A stretch of 19,333 nucleotides of DNA from Bacteroidales bacterium (GTDB taxonomy: Bacteria > Bacteroidota > Bacteroidia > Bacteroidales > Tenuifilaceae). The notes beneath the pieces are model-generated. The model searched no databases and was not told the origin of the DNA. It saw nothing but the letters and a program-made list of their open reading frames with translations. Location of the stretch: contig WBUV01000012.1 of the NCBI GenBank assembly GCA_008933525.1, forward strand, positions 1 to 19,333, written 5' to 3'. A program made the translations under genes and the position numbers. Below, piece after piece: positions 16,042 through 19,333 of the stretch (its first letter is position 1; each line of letters begins with the position of its first letter).

Positions 16042-16754
16042 TGAGTCCCAAGGAGCATATAAACGTATACCCCAGCATTGGGAAGGTATCGTACAAACGC
16101 AATCTTAGAGCTAAAAGGCTTAGTATACGCATTAAAAATACAGGCGAGGTAAAAGTTACAATTCCAAGTGTGCTCTCATTCAATGCCGCCGAAAACTTTG
16201 TGCTTTCCAAGGCAAGTTGGATTGTTGCGAAACTGCATGAAATTGAGACCCAAAAACAACCAATTATACATAACGGATTCAATACTCGTTATCATTCATT
16301 ACGATTTATATCGGGAGACCTCAATAACATAAAAATCAACTACAATAAGCCTTATATTGACATTATCTACCCTGAATCCATTGACATTGGACATAAAAGT
16401 TCTCAAACTGCTGCAAAAAAGGCCATAGAGTTAGCCTACAGAATTGAAGCCAAAGAAATCTTGCCACAAAGACTTGATACCATGGCTACTTTAAAAGGTT
16501 TTAAATACAATAAACTAACCATACGTAGTTCGGTAACTCGTTGGGGTAGTTGTTCATCAAAAAACAATATTAGTCTAAGTCTTCATCTTATGAAACTTCC
16601 CGATGAGTTAGTTGACTATATTCTGCTTCACGAACTTTGCCATACAGTACAAAAAAATCATGGGCCAAAATTCTGGGAACTGCTCAATAGGGTTACAGAC
16701 GGAAGAGCCAAACAACTTGCGAAGGAAGTTAAAAAGTATAGCACACGAATTTAG
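16041..16754 (+). CDS. YgjP/DUF45-type zinc metallopeptidase
   Basis: 237 residues from the ATG at 16041, which shares one base with the upstream stop. A TTG six codons earlier is possible but lies inside the SPOR gene and is not preferred. The N-terminal half has the family's basic RAKRLSIRI segment and a Trp-containing helix (ASWIVAKLHEI). The C-terminal half carries RWGSCSSKNNISLSLHL followed by the zinc motif HELCH (197-201, H-E-x-x-H) and the downstream NHGPKFW, whose His is the probable third ligand. This is the YgjP-like/WLM gluzincin-type family of cytosolic putative metalloproteases; its substrates are poorly known. The gene lies between two envelope genes with overlap or 1-nt spacing. 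Confidence 0.9.
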   Translation: MSPKEHINVYPSIGKVSYKRNLRAKRLSIRIKNTGEVKVTIPSVLSFNAAENFVLSKASWIVAKLHEIETQKQPIIHNGFNTRYHSLRFISGDLNNIKINYNKPYIDIIYPESIDIGHKSSQTAAKKAIELAYRIEAKEILPQRLDTMATLKGFKYNKLTIRSSVTRWGSCSSKNNISLSLHLMKLPDELVDYILLHELCHTVQKNHGPKFWELLNRVTDGRAKQLAKEVKKYSTRI

Positions 16755-16755
16755 T

Positions 16756-17334
16756 ATGCGCATAACAATACTACTATTCATATTACTAAATGTTAACAAC
16801 CTCTTTGCGCAAAACATAATTGCGGAGCAACTTTCGAATGCTGCGCTTGAGCTTACACAACGAAAAGTAGAATACAATCCTGCCTATATCCGAATTGCTT
16901 ATCCAAATGGCGATGTTCCTGCAAACAAAGGTGTTTGCACCGATGTAATTATTAGAGCATACCGTAAACTCGGTATAGACCTTCAGAAAGAGGTTCACGA
17001 AGATATGGCCAAAAACTTTCATTTATACCCAAAAAACTGGGGCCTCAAGAAACCCGATACCAACATTGACCACCGCCGTGTTCCCAACCTAATGGTTTAC
17101 TTTAAACGCTTTGGATTGGTTAAACCTTTAACCCAAGATCCAAACGACTATAAACCAGGCGATATTGTTTGCTGGAATCTTGGAGGTGGAATAACCCATA
17201 TTGGAATAGTTGTAAATAAAAAATCGGCAGATGGGAAGCGCTATCTGATAGTTCACAACATTGGAGCGGGACAAGTTCTAGAAGATTGCCTATTCAACTT
17301 TAAAGTTATTGGACATTATTTTTATTCTAAGTGA
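16756..17334 (+). CDS. DUF1287 exported protein (NlpC/P60-like fold)
   Basis: 192 residues from the ATG at 16756, one base after the peptidase stop. The frame is open farther upstream, but this start gives a clear signal peptide (MRITILLFILLNVNNLFAQ, cleavage likely after the Ala-Gln near 19). The mature part matches DUF1287: GVCTDVIIRAYRKLGIDL with Cys61, DHRRVPNLMVYFKR, the PGDIVCW segment, THIGIVV with His148, and VHNIGAG with His167. A Cys-His pair in this order is what NlpC/P60-type cell-wall amidases use, so a periplasmic peptidoglycan-related hydrolase is plausible, though activity of this family is not established to my knowledge. The tight arrangement with the SPOR protein fits an envelope role. 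Confidence 0.88.
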   Translation: MRITILLFILLNVNNLFAQNIIAEQLSNAALELTQRKVEYNPAYIRIAYPNGDVPANKGVCTDVIIRAYRKLGIDLQKEVHEDMAKNFHLYPKNWGLKKPDTNIDHRRVPNLMVYFKRFGLVKPLTQDPNDYKPGDIVCWNLGGGITHIGIVVNKKSADGKRYLIVHNIGAGQVLEDCLFNFKVIGHYFYSK

Positions 17335-17361
17335 TTAGTTAACTTAAATCACCAAAAAATA

Positions 17362-17393
17362 TTTCCAAAGAGAAATCAGATAACCTATTTTTG
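17362..17393 (+). promoter_or_regulatory. Bacteroidota-type promoter of the hybrid kinase gene
   Basis: TTTC (17362-17365), a 20-nt spacer and TATTTTTG (17386-17393) match the -33/-7 format TTTG-N19-21-TAnnTTTG with one mismatch. The box ends 29 nt before the start codon at 17423. Confidence 0.5.
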
Positions 17394-17422
17394 TTAATAT
17401 CCTAAATGAGAACATCTATAAA

Positions 17423-19333
17423 ATGAAAGAAAACATTGTAATAGGGCTTGTACAAAACATTGCTGTCCTTTTAACTTTTGCTATGATTTATGAAAATTTC
17501 TGGCTGAAAAAGGAGGATAGCAGTAAAATCTACATAAAAATTCTCACTGGTTTTTTCCTCGGCATTATAGGTATAGTAATAATGTATACACCTTGGACGC
17601 TTATCCCAGGGCTTGTTTTCGATACTCGCTCAATAATGTTAGCGATATCGGGTCTTTTTTTTGGCACCATTCCTACGCTTATTGCAATAATTGTAACATC
17701 TATTATGCGAATAATAATTGGAGGACCTGGTGCAATTATGGGAATAGCTGTAATAATTTCCTCAGGATTAATAGGCTTACTATGGAGGCGATTTCGATCG
17801 AAATGGAAAGAGAATAATAATTATATTGAATTAACCTTGCTAGGGTTAACTGTTCATGTTGTAATGCTTGCATGCACGCTGTTTCTACCTTCCGATAGAA
17901 TAATTCCTACCATAAAAACCATTATTCTTCCAATTTTTTTTATTTATACTCCAGGAACAATCCTGTTAGGTATGCTGCTGGCTCGACAGTCGAACAATTA
18001 CCAAAATAGGATAGCAAAAGAAAAACTTTATGAAACAGAGCGAAATCTGACACAAATACTAAAAAGTAGCAATATTGTATCTATTATTCTTGACACAAAG
18101 GGAAGGTTAACGTTCTGTAATCAATATTTGCTTGATTTAACAGGGTATACAAGGGATGAAGTTCTGAATCAAAATTGGTTTGATAAATTTATCAAATCTG
18201 ACAATGTTGCGGAACTTAAAGAGATTTTTTTAAAAAATTCAGAGGAAAATCTTAAGGAGCAAAATGAAAATAGTATAATAGATAAGAATGGAAAAGATTA
18301 TACTATATCGTGGCATAATGCCCGACTAGTAAATGCAAAAAATCAATTTATTGGATTCACTTGTATTGGTGTTAACATAACAGACCAAAGAAAGTACGAA
18401 CAGGAACTTAAAGACCAAATATTAAAGTTCTCTGAGTTAAGTGGTAATTATTTAATTCAAAACAAAGAACTCGAGAAAGCTAAAGCAAAAGCCGAAGAGA
18501 GTGACAAGTTGAAGTCTGCTTTCCTTGCTAATTTATCTCACGAAATTAGAACGCCGATGAACGCTATAATGGGTTTCACCGAATTGCTTTCGAATCCATC
18601 ATTAAATCCAGATAAAAAAGATCTCTACATCAATATTGTTCGAAATAGTGGGAATCATTTACTCACAATCATAAACGATATTATAGAGATTTCGAAGATT
18701 GAGGCGAGGCAGGTTGAACAAAAAAAGCAAGATATCGATATTGATACTTTTCTTGACGAACTATATAATACCATCAAGGTTACTATCCCTTCTAATAAAA
18801 ATATTGAACTTAAACTAACTAAGACCTATTCATTAAAAAACACAATTATTAGTATTGATGATGTAAAACTTAGGCAAATTCTTATCAATCTGTTAAACAA
18901 CGCCATAAAATTCACCGAAAAAGGAACAATAAAGTTTGGTTATATTATAACATCGAGTGACAAAATTGATTTTTTTGTAGAAGATACAGGAATTGGTATT
19001 GATGAGAAATACCATTCAATAATTTTTGACAGATTTAGACAAGTTGATAACGATATTTCAAAATCGCAGGGAGGCTCAGGTTTAGGTTTGGCTATTTCAA
19101 AAGCCTATATTGAGTTAATGGGTGGAAAAATTCAGGTTAACTCAGAAATTGGTAAAGGCACCAATTTTTCATTTACAATTCCTCTTGTCGAAGGCAATAT
19201 GAATTTCAAGCCTGCTTCAGCTAATAACAGTATAAAAGATGAAATTATTTCAGAAAATAACGGTTACATATTGGTAGCAGAGGATGATGAGATTAACTTC
19301 TTTTACTTAAAAGAGGTTCTTTCATTTTATGAC
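17423..19333 (+). CDS. LytS-type 5TM hybrid sensor histidine kinase (3' end outside window)
   Basis: 637 residues are visible and the frame is open at the right edge. The N-terminal about 190 residues form several membrane helices with the 5TMR-LYT signature (GLFFGTIPTLIAII, then RIIIGGPGA), as in LytS-type sensors. A PAS domain follows (about 210-322, with LDTKGRLTFCNQYLLDLTGY), then HisKA with His373 in LANLSHEIRTPMNAI. The HATPase_c domain has N-box INLLNNAIKF, G1 DTGIGID and G2 GGSGLGLAIS. A receiver begins near residue 615 (ILVAEDDEIN) and is cut by the edge. All catalytic motifs seen are intact, so it is a standard inner-membrane hybrid kinase. It has its own promoter-like sequence. A stand-alone receiver or phosphotransfer protein could be its downstream partner. 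Confidence 0.93.
   Translation, partial: MKENIVIGLVQNIAVLLTFAMIYENFWLKKEDSSKIYIKILTGFFLGIIGIVIMYTPWTLIPGLVFDTRSIMLAISGLFFGTIPTLIAIIVTSIMRIIIGGPGAIMGIAVIISSGLIGLLWRRFRSKWKENNNYIELTLLGLTVHVVMLACTLFLPSDRIIPTIKTIILPIFFIYTPGTILLGMLLARQSNNYQNRIAKEKLYETERNLTQILKSSNIVSIILDTKGRLTFCNQYLLDLTGYTRDEVLNQNWFDKFIKSDNVAELKEIFLKNSEENLKEQNENSIIDKNGKDYTISWHNARLVNAKNQFIGFTCIGVNITDQRKYEQELKDQILKFSELSGNYLIQNKELEKAKAKAEESDKLKSAFLANLSHEIRTPMNAIMGFTELLSNPSLNPDKKDLYINIVRNSGNHLLTIINDIIEISKIEARQVEQKKQDIDIDTFLDELYNTIKVTIPSNKNIELKLTKTYSLKNTIISIDDVKLRQILINLLNNAIKFTEKGTIKFGYIITSSDKIDFFVEDTGIGIDEKYHSIIFDRFRQVDNDISKSQGGSGLGLAISKAYIELMGGKIQVNSEIGKGTNFSFTIPLVEGNMNFKPASANNSIKDEIISENNGYILVAEDDEINFFYLKEVLSFYD

Noticed and set aside
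17331..17352. Inverted repeat GTGATT...AATCAC around the stop codon of the DUF1287 gene, considered as terminator or regulator site
   Set aside because: The arms pair only with a bulge, the stem is AT-rich, and no T tract follows. The half-site spacing differs from the FNR-format palindrome at 13465, so neither reading is supported.

Overview
The window reads as chromosome of an AT-rich Bacteroidota bacterium, most likely a Bacteroidales/Marinilabiliales-type organism. The evidence is the codon and base composition, promoter-like -7 boxes of the Bacteroidota type (TAnnTTTG), the near absence of Shine-Dalgarno sequences, and lineage-typical proteins such as a cytoplasmic HU-like domain joined to a periplasmic SPOR domain. 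This assignment is inference; no rRNA or taxonomic marker lies in the window.

Layout. (1) 1-2107, plus strand: the end of a polysaccharide locus, with the C-terminal part of a glycosyltransferase overlapping a Wzx-type flippase by 4 nt. (2) 2115-13376, minus strand: an eleven-gene chemosensory cluster. In transcription order it encodes a single-domain receiver, a large coiled-coil protein with a CheZ-like catalytic motif, a STAS protein, CheY, CheA, CheW, CheR, a histidine-kinase-like protein without the phosphoacceptor histidine, CheD, CheB, and a membrane HAMP/GAF/PAS protein without an output domain. Ten of these are spaced by 27 nt or less; the last follows a 117-nt gap. (3) 13377-13568: a divergent regulatory region with a perfect palindrome in FNR-box format. 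(4) 13569-14663, plus strand: a Crp/Fnr-family regulator and another single-domain receiver, closed by a good terminator. (5) 14824-17334, plus strand: a cell-envelope trio (HU-like/SPOR protein, YgjP-like metallopeptidase, DUF1287 exported protein) with 1-nt overlap or spacing. (6) 17423 to the right edge, plus strand: a LytS-type 5TM hybrid histidine kinase, cut off in its receiver domain.

How it may work together. CheA, CheW and CheY with the adaptation enzymes CheR, CheB and CheD make a complete chemosensory core, yet the window has no methyl-accepting protein and no flagellar gene, and Bacteroidota generally lack flagella. The input may be MCPs encoded elsewhere or the output-less GAF/PAS membrane protein; the output may be gliding, pili or another surface process. 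The least ordinary parts are the CheZ-like protein, the His-less kinase homologue, the repeated linker motif in the membrane sensor, and the similar C-terminal tails (hydrophobic residues ending in Phe) on these three accessory proteins. The divergent FNR-type palindrome suggests that the Crp/Fnr protein controls the cluster.
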